Part shown: one piece after another, positions 1 through 10,578 of the stretch | How the letters are laid out: the number at the start of each line of letters is the position of its first letter | How positions within the stretch are numbered: position 1 is the stretch's first letter | Assembly (NCBI RefSeq): GCF_046630445.1 | Contig: NC_092340.1 | Location: forward strand, 363,858,001-363,922,000 | Source of the DNA: Rutidosis leptorrhynchoides | Taxonomy: Eukaryota; Streptophyta; Magnoliopsida; Asterales; Asteraceae | Reading direction: 5' to 3' | DNA: 64,000 nucleotides | Made by a program: the position numbers and the translations under genes | Notes under the pieces: generated by a model | The model's database searches: none | What the model was told of the DNA's origin: nothing | The model's input: only the letters and a program-made list of their open reading frames with translations

Positions 1-75
1 CTCAATATAAAAATACATACTTTGTGTACCAAAATTGACTATATGTATACACCAAAATTGACTATCCATATCTAT

Positions 76-102
76 ATTATTATTATTATTATTATTATTA
101 TA
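76..102. repeat. (ATT)n microsatellite in IDD intron 2
   Basis: About nine ATT units lie inside the second intron of the IDD gene. This is a simple repeat with no other visible role. Confidence 0.9.
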
Positions 103-154
103 ACAGGGATATAATTTGGAAAAATAAATGAAACGAAATGCAACTATGTTTCAC

Positions 155-802
155 CTTGAAAAGATGGTGCCACAATCACAACGATATTCACGGGTCCCAC
201 AAATCTTAGCATGAGCCTTCCAGTCTGACTGTACAGCATATCGCTTTGAACATTTGTCACATTTCCATTTCTTCTCCCCATGTTTCCTACAAAAATGCTT
301 CTTTATGCCGGTTAAATCACCTAGAGCCCGAGTGGGTTCATGGTGCACACAGTTTGGCTCAGGACAAATGTACACCCTCTTCTTCACTTGAACGTTAACC
401 GCCCTTTGTTTTAGCTTCCATGGCAGATTGTGGCCTCTCCTGTGGAGTTGAAGGTTCTGATCTCTCTGAAATCCTTTGTGACAAACCTCACATATATAGC
501 GATTTGTAGCCATTAAAGTCCTTGGAGACAAGGCCACAATTTCAGCATCAGGATCTGCAATATTTATGAATGCATTCTGTTAGTGAATTACTTAAACTTC
601 TAATAAAAATTGAACTTCGGTTGTGTACGTGTAACTTGCCTGGATTACCAGGGAGATTGCGTTTCTTCTTCGAAGTTACAGTCGTACGATCAATGGAACT
701 ATCATCACCTTTTTCAGAAGTGTTTGGACATCCATTTAGTAACTGGATGATTCTACTGTTTTGCTCATCATCTTCTTCAAAATCTTGGACAAAGGTGGAC
801 AT
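155..802 (-). CDS. INDETERMINATE DOMAIN (IDD) C2H2 zinc-finger transcription factor, 5' part
   Basis: This is the N-terminal part of a plant IDD transcription factor, a nuclear DNA-binding protein. Two exons are visible: 802-640 (ATG at 802) and 554-155. The gene runs off the left edge through an intron that begins GTGAAAC at 154. Exon 1 gives a short acidic leader and a KKKR basic motif before NLPGNP. Exon 2 resumes with DPDAE, then ALSPRTLMATNRYICEVC. Visible fingers are C2H2 (YICEVCHKGF ... HRRGH), a second C2H2/C2HC (CPEPNC ... HFCRKH), CDKCSKRYAVQSDWKAH and the start of the last one (CDCGTIFSR). The exon break after FSR is where family members break. The 85-bp first intron appears to start with GC (AG|GCAAGT) and end in TTGCAG; the only nearby GT donor would shift the frame into a stop. 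The leader is short for the family. Which IDD clade it belongs to cannot be told without the C-terminus. Confidence 0.93.
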
Positions 803-3614
803 GTTCAAAAACTTTAAGCTAGATTAATGTTGGAATGAAAGGAACCACTAATATATATAACCTGTTCTTTAAAATTTGATTCTGCAAAAATGATATAAAT
901 CTATATACCGGCCACCAAACTGCCAAACGGTCTGGATAATGGACGTTTTATTTGGGTTTATTTATTGTTGCGGAATGCATCTACGACTGATTAACCTTCT
1001 GTACATAGATGCAGAGACAAACAAGAGATCTATTTGAAGAGACAAACTTGGCCTTCTTCAGTTTAGGATTATTGTTTGGGGTTACTCGATTACAATAATA
1101 TATTTTATATACATGTATTTGTCATGGTATGCCTCATTACTTGTCTTTCAGCTTGCACTCATTTGTTTGTTTGTTTATAATGATTCTTGATGCTACATAT
1201 TCTTCAAATCCATGGCCAATCAACATGAACGCGTATCTCACACACACACACACACTATGCCTAGCAATTGGGTCAGGTTTGGGTCCGAATGGGTCGAACG
1301 GGTCATGTTCAAATGGGCCGTGTCGGGTCAAGACCTGTCTTCCAATAAAAAAACAATCTTTACCATTTTGAGATTACCATTAGAAAGGGTATAAGGCATT
1401 TCATGCCGACTATGATACAACTTACAACTTATGAGCATAAGATTAAATAATTTATATGTGTAACAAAGTATATAAAAAGTCGACAGATAACAGAACTTAA
1501 CAAACGAAACATGCTGCTTTCTTGCACACTACTATGCATCAGTTTCGAGTATATGTATTAGCCATGCTTCAATTATTTCATCCACACAAATGATGCAACG
1601 AAGACCTTCACCTATAAGCATAAAATCATAGGCCTTATTGATCTCCAAAATGGCACGTCATGTGTTATGAACTACTCTAGCAAAGTTCCTGCAGCAATTT
1701 CATAAGTTGTATATAATAATTACAAAACATATAATATGATCGAAACAAAATAGGTAACTAAAAACAGATGCAAAAACTGAGATATACTAATACAAAATAT
1801 ACAAATAATTTTTTAATCAATCATGACGAAATTGTAATCGATAATATAAGTTTCCGTTTTCAAATACACAAACAAATAGCAACCTGTTAACCAATCATAA
1901 CTTTGAAAGTTAAATTTTTCTTTCTAAGCAAGAAGTTGTACTCATATATGCGATAATGTGATTTCGTATCAACTAGCGATATTGAGATTTCAATTTCAAT
2001 TTCAATTTGATCATCATAAAATCATAAATCATAATTAATTAATTATCTAGGTTAATGAAAGGTGATTGTTAATTTTTGTACACCCAAGAGTACTTTCAGT
2101 TTAAGGACATAATTTCAACTGAAGTAACTTTGTAAGTTTGTACGTGGACATCGTCTCATCGATTTTTATTTTCAGATTTAAGGACCCTTCAACCCATACG
2201 ACCCAATGTACCCGTCATTAATTTACTGAAAAATCTTGTTCATATTTACGTTTATAAGGTACTTTTAGAGAGTTTTCGACTCTCAAAATTATATACATAA
2301 AACTTAATTTAAAAAATCATGAAGGGGTGTTTGTTTTTAACTTATTAAATAAGACGCGACTTAATAAAAAAATTGAATTAAGTGTGAATTTTCATTTAAG
2401 TTTTAACTTTCTAATAACTGTTCACATATAGAGTCAATTAAGTAATTTTAATTATTTAGACAAATTTTCAGCACATAAAACAAACACTTATTATTTATTC
2501 ATCACTTATTTCTCTCAGACATCATATATTTGTTCAGATTCAGGACTTAATAATAAAAAATTAAACGGGTTGTATGTTAACACTAACCCTTCAATTGACC
2601 CGCGTCGACTTCAACCTTTTAAGAACCTAAACCGACCAAACCTCCTCATTCGGCCGATTAGTAATCGGCCCAATCGTGGCAGAGACCCAGCTGTCCAAAT
2701 CGCAAAAACCTCCAGCTTCCTTTGAAACCCCAATATCAAAACATTCAGGCCCAACAAAATTATCCTCCTTGGCCCATCATCAAATAAAATCTCCGGCCCA
2801 CCAGAAATTAACAGGGCCCATCATTTTTAACACTCAATGGAATGTGGTTATCCAAGCATCATACATCGATCGGATTACAACCTTCTACCTCAATCGCACG
2901 ACCAAAACCTGGAGGCACATCCAAACACTAATCATCATCTTGAACAGGACACAACAAAGGGTCAACCACCTCATCCGTCAACACCTCCAACTCCGTGCGA
3001 TGTAAAAGTATTAATTTTTTTATTTACAACTGAGTGTTGAGTTCTTCAAGTCAAGTTTAATTTATTAATTAATTAATTTAATAATTAATATTATAAACTG
3101 TTAACTAATACTGTAAGTCCTAAAAAATTCACCACCATAAGTTTAGCCCCCGGGGTTTATATATAAAAAAATCAGGCCGACGGCGCAATTGGTAGAACTA
3201 TATTTTTTAGCACTTGATTTATAGTACTACGTAGTATTTTATTTTATATTTTATATATACTACATAATATCTTATATTTTATATCTTGTTTTTTATTTAA
3301 ATTGTTAATTGTTAATTGTTAATACTTCTATATATACACAGTATGTATTTTGTCTGTGGTCAAATAAATATGTCTAAAAATTCCAACGTTTTGTACGGTA
3401 GTGAAGCGGAAAGTAAACTAATGCCACACGAGTTCTAACTCGGCTGGCTTTCAATGTAGACATATACTGACTATGCGTTGATCCTTGTTTTCTTTTGCTA
3501 TTATAGTCCTCTTAAGGCTGCTGCTAATATTCATTGACATCCACATATTCACTCATATATATTCTACTCTTTAGTTCCTTATTTTCCCCTAACTTTAAAT
3601 TAAGCTTCCAAATC
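803..3614. other. Intergenic region between the divergent IDD and DUF4228 genes
   Basis: No convincing gene is present. It should hold both promoters, since the IDD gene reads left and the DUF4228 gene reads right. It contains a short CA repeat (about 1238-1255) and a stretch of degenerate GGGTC-type repeats at 1270-1330, a pattern common in plant transposon remnants. An AT-rich block at 2321-2565, with GGGTGTTTGTTT near one end and AAACAAACACTTA inside, may be a decayed hAT-type MITE. TATATATA at 3329-3336 is a possible promoter element for the DUF4228 gene, which would imply a 5' UTR of roughly 250 bases. Confidence 0.5.
2676..3005 (+). other. Unrecognised 109-codon open frame, probably not a gene
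   Basis: The frame opens MAETQLSKSQKPPASFETP and is rich in Pro, Ser, His and Thr. I recognise no domain. A second overlapping frame is also open over part of the stretch. The GGCCCA-rich composition differs from the AT-rich surroundings, so it may be a fragment of a mobile element or captured gene. No splice structure or homologue is recognised. Confidence 0.15.
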
Positions 3615-4491
3615 ATGAAGTTTATTAGTAGTTTCCAATGCTTAATGCCCGCGAATGCGGTACAATTTCAAAATACCGCCTCGTCCTCTTCGTTAACACC
3701 CACCGAACAATCATCCGCTTTGATACTAACTGATAACAATGATGGTACAAAAAGTAGTCCTAACGTGATCACAAAAAAGAAGAAAAAGAAAAAGGTAAAA
3801 CAAGACGATCGAAAAGTAATCAAAGTGTTCAAACCGAACGGCGAGATTAATCTCTACAAAAAGCCGATTAAGGTATCAGAAGTTATGACCGAAGAGTACA
3901 TGGTTTGTAGATCCGATTCGTTTTACATTGGTCAAAAGATTCCGCCACTTTCGCAACACGATCGCCTCCAACGTGGCCATACTTATTTCCTTTTACCGTC
4001 TCATTTATTTCACTCGGTTCTCTCGTTTGTCACTATTGCATCGTTTACATCGAAACAACAAGACGTTGATGATAGTAATAATGCTAACATGAAGATGAAG
4101 GCTGCGTTTTTGAAGAAGGCGGCAGCTAGTTCGTTGTCTCCTTTCGATATACAAAAGACGTCGTCAGGGACGCTTAGGATTCGGGTATCAGAGCTGTTTT
4201 TATCACAACTCATGATGGACCAAGCTGTTTCTAGTCAACGTGACAATGAGAATGAGTTGACGAATTTGGAAACGACAAGTGTCGATTTGTTATGTACGAC
4301 ACCGCAGTTGCATAGAGAGTATAAGCAGTTGGTAGTTGGATCAAGAAGGAATTGGAAGCCGAAACTCGAGATGATTAGAGAAAATGCTCCAAAAGGGAAA
4401 AGGAAGGTCAAAATGTTACTTTCTGCCTCCTTTAATCGTATGAAGAAAAAAATGAAAAAGAATAAGAATGTTAGAATCCCTCCATCACCAC

Positions 4492-4529
<38 letters not shown>

Positions 4530-4676
4530 ACTTCGGGTTCTTCGAAGAAGAAGAAAAAGAAAGTGAAAAAGGCTAAGAAGAACAATAAGACAACTGTTAC
4601 AATTCCTACTCTTTCTGCTTCAAATATGAAGGAGAACAAGTTTTCAAACACCAAAGCAACTCTAGTTAATTGGTAA
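3615..4676 (+). CDS. DUF4228 (PADRE) domain protein with Lys-rich and Ser-repeat disordered tail
   Basis: This is a single-exon gene for a 353-residue plant protein. The reading frame is open upstream to 3534, but the first ATG in frame is at 3615 (MKFISSFQCLMPANA). Residues about 64-133 match the DUF4228/PADRE layout: a beta-rich start (VIKVFKPNGEINLYKKPIKV), VSEVMTEEYMVCRSD, then GQKIPPLSQHDRLQRGHTYFLLP. PADRE genes are known to respond to pathogens and abiotic stress, but their biochemical role is not settled. Flanking regions look disordered: a lysine run near residues 54-62 and, towards the C-terminus, KKKMKKNKN, a run of about 13 serines and KKKKKKVKKAKKNNK. The basic runs could act as nuclear localisation signals (inference). 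The protein is longer than many family members because of these tails. An AATAAA at 4689-4694 is too close to the stop to be trusted as the poly(A) signal. Confidence 0.85.
4490..4529 (+). repeat. (TCA)n coding microsatellite encoding poly-Ser
   Basis: About 13 consecutive TCA triplets lie inside the DUF4228 gene and encode the serine run near residue 292. Near-perfect codon identity suggests slippage, so the length is likely to vary among individuals. Confidence 0.9.
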
Positions 4677-5846
4677 CAGATAAATAGAAATAAATAGAAA
4701 TATGCAGATTTTAATTAGTTTGTTTTTGTTTTAATCGGGCATGACTCGTTTATAAAATTTTGTACATTACTTATAAATATTTAGGTTACCAAAAACAGTA
4801 ATTATATTAGGTGCAGTGGATCGTGAATGACAATTTTGTTATATCCATCTATACTTAATTACAATTTTGAAATTAAGTTATACTGTCAATCTTAAGTTCA
4901 TAGCCAGAAATGGTCATGAATAACCCACTTAGGTGAATATACGATGCTCTCCGTTTTGGAGAGTTTGAACAGAGAGAACTTTATTCGCTTAATGTTAAGG
5001 TCTTTACTATTCTATTATCTATGCTTGATATGATATATTCATCGTTTAACAAGAAGATAAGAAAGACTGAATTGATTGAACGAAGAAAGCTAAGTTGAAA
5101 AGGACTTTGTAGCAAACAAGATTTATGTAAAACAAGGCAAGCATTAGTTTAAAGTTTGAAATAGGAGATGGATACCAAATCAAACACTCAAAGGGAAAAA
5201 GGACAGGGAAGTAGTCAAGAATATGTGGCTTGAATATTTTTGGATCCCTATCATTATCTAAAAAACAAAAGTGCATTCGTTCGTGTGCCTTCTTAGACTA
5301 ATGCCAAATTTAACGTTTTTCATAAATTAGGGTGTAAACAAGTGGAGCCGAATTTAATTTCGGCCCGACTTATAGGTGGCCTGAATTACGAATAAGGGTT
5401 ACATTTATCGAAAAGTAAATATCAACATAAAAATTAGGGGATATTATAATTTATAATTAGCGGATTGGCCGTTACTTTATAATTTTTAATACACTTTAGC
5501 AAGTATATTTGAAGAGTTGGGCTGATAAAGCATCCATTTACATCTCATGTCTCCGCCTCTAGCTAAACTTTCATTTAAATTTTATAGAATTCAAGTCGAC
5601 TCGCTTCGTGCTTAATATCTTAAACTAAAGCTTAACTCATTTGATATTGTATAAGATTGAGTACGGCTCGAGCTTGATTCATAGAGTACACAATATTACT
5701 TTTCTTCGTATTATTTGGTTTAATTATATTATATTAATGATTGTTTGTGTAATTTCTATCACATAATAAGATTTACTATTTTAACTATTATATATATTTT
5801 ATTTATAATTTATAATATCAATATAACAGTAAAAAGTAAAATAGTA
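4677..5846. other. Gene-free AT-rich spacer
   Basis: No coding signal is recognised. It probably holds the 3' UTR of the DUF4228 gene at its left end. From about 5326 (AGGGTGTAAACAAG) a possible repeat starts, described separately. Confidence 0.5.
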
Positions 5847-6053
5847 CTCCCTCCGTCCCTAAATTATTGTCCAGTATTCTATTTTGGGATGTTCCAAATT
5901 AATTGTCTACTTCCATAAATAGAAAGGAAAGGAGATATTTCATTGGTGGATCTGGAGAGAGAAGATATTTCATTGGTGGAGAAATAAAGTTAGTGGGATT
6001 TCCTAAAACTGTGTGTTTTTTGTCTGGGGACAATTAATCTGGGACGGAGGGAG
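5847..6053. mobile_element. Stowaway-type MITE (Tc1/mariner)
   Basis: The 207-bp element has terminal inverted repeats CTCCCTCCGTCCC and GGGACGGAGGGAG. It is flanked on both sides by the TA dinucleotide (5845-5846 and 6054-6055), as expected for this family. Inside is an imperfect direct repeat of GATATTTCATTGGTGGA (about 5934 and 5963). It has no coding capacity and depends on mariner transposase supplied elsewhere. Confidence 0.9.
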
Positions 6054-6068
6054 TAATTCTTATATTAT

Positions 6069-6069
<1 letters not shown>

Positions 6070-6153
<84 letters not shown>
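6070..6153. repeat. (TA)n microsatellite
   Basis: More than 35 uninterrupted TA units. This is a simple repeat directly right of the Stowaway MITE. Confidence 0.95.
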
Positions 6154-6156
<3 letters not shown>

Positions 6157-6159
6157 CAA

Positions 6160-8849
6160 AAATGAAATTTTAGTATATATAAGTGAAAGTTTGTTTAGGA
6201 TGACGAGCTTGTTCGAGCTCAAGAGACATGAAACTCTAGTCCGTGCTCATATTTTTAATGAGCTTCAAAATAAGTTTGAACTTGAGCTCGGCTAGAATTA
6301 AGCTTTTAACGAGTCAAGTTCGAACAATTCGTGAATAGCTCGGCTCATTTAGATGCGTATTCATAAATTAACACCGTATGCATATATGTGTATCTGGCTT
6401 TTTGCGGCGGATAGGATTTCAGATATAAAATTAGTAGGGTGTTCAAAGTTGGTGGCCGGTATAGAAAGGAGAACGTCCACTAGTAGAGTAAGTAGTTCAA
6501 GAATAAAAAATCAATCAAAATCGGCTAGTGATTATAGAGTGATTTGCTCATAAAGTTCTTATATCCATATTTGAACATAAGTAAACAAATCAATCAACTA
6601 GAGTAATGACAATATGTATTCATCCAAACGAATTTATAAACATGCAGAAATATATAGATTATTAAAAGGTAAAATGTAATAATGATTTATTAAATTAGAT
6701 GTTTTATATTATGACCAATAAATTATTAGATGACAAATCATATCGATGTCTTAATTGAATGGATCAACGAACGTTAAACCATATAACATTCAACGCGTTT
6801 TTTTCCTAACATTTAAATCACATATGATGCTGAACTATTCAACATTCAGTGATGAATAATTCAGAGCTGGAATAGTCTATTTACCTAATTTTATCTAAAA
6901 TTCTCTTTAATTTATATCAAGAATCTTTATCAAACAATTAAAATGTTTTTTTATTCATACACATGGTTAATAAGATTATTTTATGTTATTCACATTAATT
7001 ATTTAAAATGATTATTAAACAGCTTATTGCTATTTCAAAACCGACTATATTAAAAACATTTGAGTCATTCAGATTATTAATCACTTAGCGTTTAATCATT
7101 TAGTTTATTAAACAGAAGTTTACTTTATACAAATAATTACATTAAAAAGTATATTTTTTTTTTTACAAGACGTCTCGCATTTAAACACGAGCAATCAAAC
7201 ATTAGTTACAGAAAAATCGATCAATAATCATCACAAAATACCATGTTAAGCCGCTTATAATGAATACGCTCGTATATAATCACAACTCATAATTTCTGGA
7301 TAAACATGAACATTGACAAACATCCCATGTACGTCCTTTTAGACATTCCATTGTAGAAGACAAACTGGACCTCGAGAATAATCGTTATGATTTCAGATTC
7401 CAATGGCAACTACTGTCGGATCCCTTTATATGTATCTCGGATAGTGAAATATTCATTTGAATCCAACAATTTGTTTCGAATTCAAGGGAACAATCAGAGC
7501 GCGACAATCACTTGTTCTCACATGTAGTCAGAACTACTCCAAAATGTGGTTCACATGTCATTAACTTCCTTAACCCTTAACCTTAAACCTTAAACCCTAA
7601 ACCCAGTTTAGCAATTAGGGTTTAGAAATTGGGTTTAGAAATTAGAGTTTAGGATTTAGATTGAGTTTTCAACACGAACGGTTTAAAGTTTAGAGTTGGG
7701 TTTTGGATTTTGGGTTTAGGGACTAAACCCTAAACTCTAAACCGAGCTAAATTCAAATAAAAAAATTTTGGAAAAAAAAAATTGAAAATAAAAAGAGGAG
7801 TCAATCACATGTGATTTTCGTACTCTGATTGGTCCGTGAATTTCAAGCAAATTATTGAATTCACATTATTAGAAATCGTCTCGGATAACCTTTTGCTGTT
7901 TTCTTTCCGTGTCAGTTGAAATAACCACATTTTAAAATATAAATACCTGTAGGAGTATAAAATTACAGATTATCAATACCTTGTACGGATAAAAATTCAC
8001 AATTATCTGGAGATCACTATTTCCAGAGGTTTTGATCGACTTCATAATGGAAAACGTAATCCACTACACATCATCTAGTTATCATTATTTAATCAAATGT
8101 CGACTTTAACATGCATACCAGGTGTTTGACAAAATGCCAAAATAGAAGCTGTCATCGGTTTGTGTTTGTGTGAAACAAAAAGAAGACTCATGGGCCTTTG
8201 TTATTCAACATTCAGTTTTTTATTCCAGATTTATGGAATGTAGTACCTTTTAAACGTTATCTCCTGAATTCTCACGTTAGGCTTCACTCATGTTTCTACA
8301 ATTCTACAACCATGTTGGTGCATTTATACAATCTTTGTTGTTTGTGAATTCCAATTCCGCCAGAATCTCATTGGATTCCTTGAGCCAAACGGGACCTTAT
8401 CTCTACTGATAGTGATGGACATTGATTCGAGGGCGAATTTTAGTCACTGAATCACACTTTGGGATATAAATGGTCCAGAGTTGGGCAGTTTACATATCAA
8501 TTAATCCCATAAACCTCGGTAAGGTGTATTCATATATTTAAGTTGTAGTTAACATTTCTGATCTCCATTGTGTCAATATGTATACAGTATACATTTGTTT
8601 GTGGTTTCTTTTATTATATAATAATTGGTAAAACCTATAAAGAGGTTTAGTTAACTATGCTAGGCTACCATTTTATTCTAAAGAGTAAAGTCATCTGGTC
8701 TTGAAAACTGATTTCAGGGAGTAATTAGACAATCAGCATGCTCTAAGAATAGAACATCTTAAATTCGACGTCCCAGAATATGAAGTCACTGCCCTAAAAT
8801 GAATTCCATTATACGTATGCGCCATGTATACGTATGCGGGCACTAACTA
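6160..8849. other. Gene-free region with telomere-like block and MITE-like AT-rich stretches
   Basis: No gene is supported. The open frame at 6353-6553 has no recognisable content. At 6800-7200 there are MITE-like words (ATTCAACATTCAGTGATGAAT; AATCATTTAGTTTATTAAAC) without clear ends. The telomere-like block is listed separately. Confidence 0.4.
7569..7745. repeat. Interstitial telomere-like repeat block in alternating orientations
   Basis: Degenerate plant telomere units occur as CCCTAAA-type (about 7570-7605), then TTTAGGG-type (about 7606-7720), then CCCTAAA-type again (about 7724-7744). Spacing and sequence are imperfect. The block could come from repaired breaks or from a mobile element rich in telo-box motifs. 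Confidence 0.6.
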
Positions 8850-9501
8850 GCATGCGTATGTGTGTGCTTGTATGCGTTATGCGGTATGCGGATTCGCATC
8901 GAATGCCTTTGTTCCCGGTACGGCGGTTACTTGGTCATTAAGTCGATATCTTTTCCATAATTATATCCGTGATTCGGGGGAGTTTGTTATGGAAAGGATT
9001 ACCATTATCTCGGATGGTTCTAGAATTAGGGTTTGCCTATATATACCAACCCTAATTATCATTCTGGGAAAACAATCACATTACGTAACCATCATCTGCT
9101 ACACGTCTTACGTAACCAGCATCATCTAGCATCTTCTCAAGGTTAACAGGTTAATTTCTCGTTAACTGACACCTACAACCTTATTTGGGGCCTTCTGGTC
9201 GACGACCAGTCATCGAAGGTGGACTTAATCACTTGGCCACCTCGCCGACATCATCATGTCGGCCAAGGTTATTCACGGTAGCCGGACCGGAGAGCCTTGT
9301 TCTAAGATCTTTAAATCCCCCCCCCCCTTTACGTATTGACCAGGCATATTAACCCTATGGTAAAAATATGCATGATCAAGTGGTGCTTTCATTGAGAGTC
9401 GAATTAGTTCAAGACTGTTTAATTGTTTTTTTCTTTTAAAAGGTTTTGAATTATAAGGCTTGTTATTCACAAAATTTTTGAATTTTTTCTTTAACAGTAT
9501 C
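8850..9501 (+). other. Tat relic: LTR/leader region with primer-binding area
   Basis: The stretch has a likely promoter (TATATATACC near 9038) and a C-run at 9317-9328. TGGTGCTTTCATTGAGAG at 9381-9398 is a phrase I associate with the start of the internal region of Tat elements. The exact 5' LTR border is not resolved because no second LTR is available for comparison. Codon-like composition starts at the gag ATG at 9502. Confidence 0.5.
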
Positions 9502-10573
9502 ATGACTTCCGGGGACTCATCGGAACGTACTCAAACTGACAATCAAAACATACCGTCTGGTAATCAGCAGACGCAAGCTATGACTACGGGGGCGGGATAC
9601 ACGCCATATCCTCCACCTGTATCTGGCGAGCCTTTTCAGAGGTATAAGCCGATATATCCAGATGGGATTACACCGCCAAGGGCAAACTCTCCAGTCACAA
9701 CCACGTGGCTGGATTTTTCATCGGTGGATTCAAGGGTCATCTTGGTAGGCACTAACGGTGAAACAACAGGACCGCATGTGGTTTGCTGCGGCCAGGTACC
9801 TATTTATAGTACCACGGTTTCAATCCCTCTGCAGACGTAGAGTGTTCAGCAGAATTCATCGTTTACACCGTTGCAACCTTGCCAACCACCGCGTCCAGTT
9901 TCACAGTTTCTAACTCCTGCGGATGCGCAGGCGTTACTTAATAGTTGGGGGTTTGGTGTCATTCCAGACGCAAACTCTCACTGTACGCCAATAACCGCGC
10001 AACATCAAAGCACTGCGCATACAGTTGGGCTCTTAAATGTATATCCTCAAGTTTCGCAGGCATCTGCGCCACAGGTTTCGGTCCCTTTGCAGCCACCTGT
10101 ATACTCTGCACCATCAGGTCTTCCCTCTTTTCTGACGCAACAGCCTTGATTATATCCGCAGACGTCATCACAACCTTGGCAAAATATCCAGGGTCAGGCA
10201 AATCTTGCAGGTCAATTTATGCAGGCTGCACCCCCTGATATGGTTCCTTTATTTTCACAACCTGATTTTGTTCAGGATATGATGAAACATTTCTTCGCAG
10301 GGATCAAAGGTGACCCTGTTAAACCACCTTTTGAGCTACCAACTACTTTTGATAAGTTTCCTCCGTATATAACTGCATATCCGTTTCCATCAGCGCCAAA
10401 GATACCCCATACACTGGGTACTTATAATGGTTTGACTGATCCGGATGACTACCTGCAGCGTTTCGAGGGCGCAATGCGCACCCAAGGCTGGGTGGATCCG
10501 GTTGCATGTCAGATATTTCCCATGACGCTGCAGGGCATTGCTCGCGAATGGTTTAATAAGCTCCCATCAGGTA
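9502..10573 (+). pseudogene. Tat relic: gag, left portion
   Basis: Capsid-type gag fossil. It starts at 9502 (MTSGDSSERTQTDNQN) with a Pro/Gln-rich N-terminus. It then reaches the conserved gag core: TLGTYNGLTDPDDYLQRFEG, a QGW motif, and GIAREWFNKLPSGS just before the inserted chromovirus. It is broken, and the remainder lies to the right of the insertion. Confidence 0.75.
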
Positions 10574-10578
10574 GCATA

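Larger units (their letters stand above)
5326..6350. repeat. Possible non-autonomous transposon remnant with GAGCTCGGCT-type sequence
   Basis: The left end, GGGTGTAAACAAGTGGAGCC, and several GAGCTCGGCT-like words on both sides (GGCTCGAGCTTGA near 5660; GAGCTCGGCTAG near 6285; GCTCGGCTCATTTAG at the right) resemble a common plant repeat that starts GGGTGTAAACGAGCC. A Stowaway MITE and a long TA repeat lie inside it. Ends and family are not certain. Confidence 0.3.

Noticed and set aside
3175-3205. GGCGCAATTGGTAGA, resembling a tRNA D-arm
   Set aside because: No matching anticodon or T-arm follows at the right distance, and no cloverleaf can be drawn.
4235-4654. Antisense open frame with an Asp run
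   Set aside because: It is the opposite strand of the Lys- and Ser-rich DUF4228 coding sequence, with low-complexity composition only.
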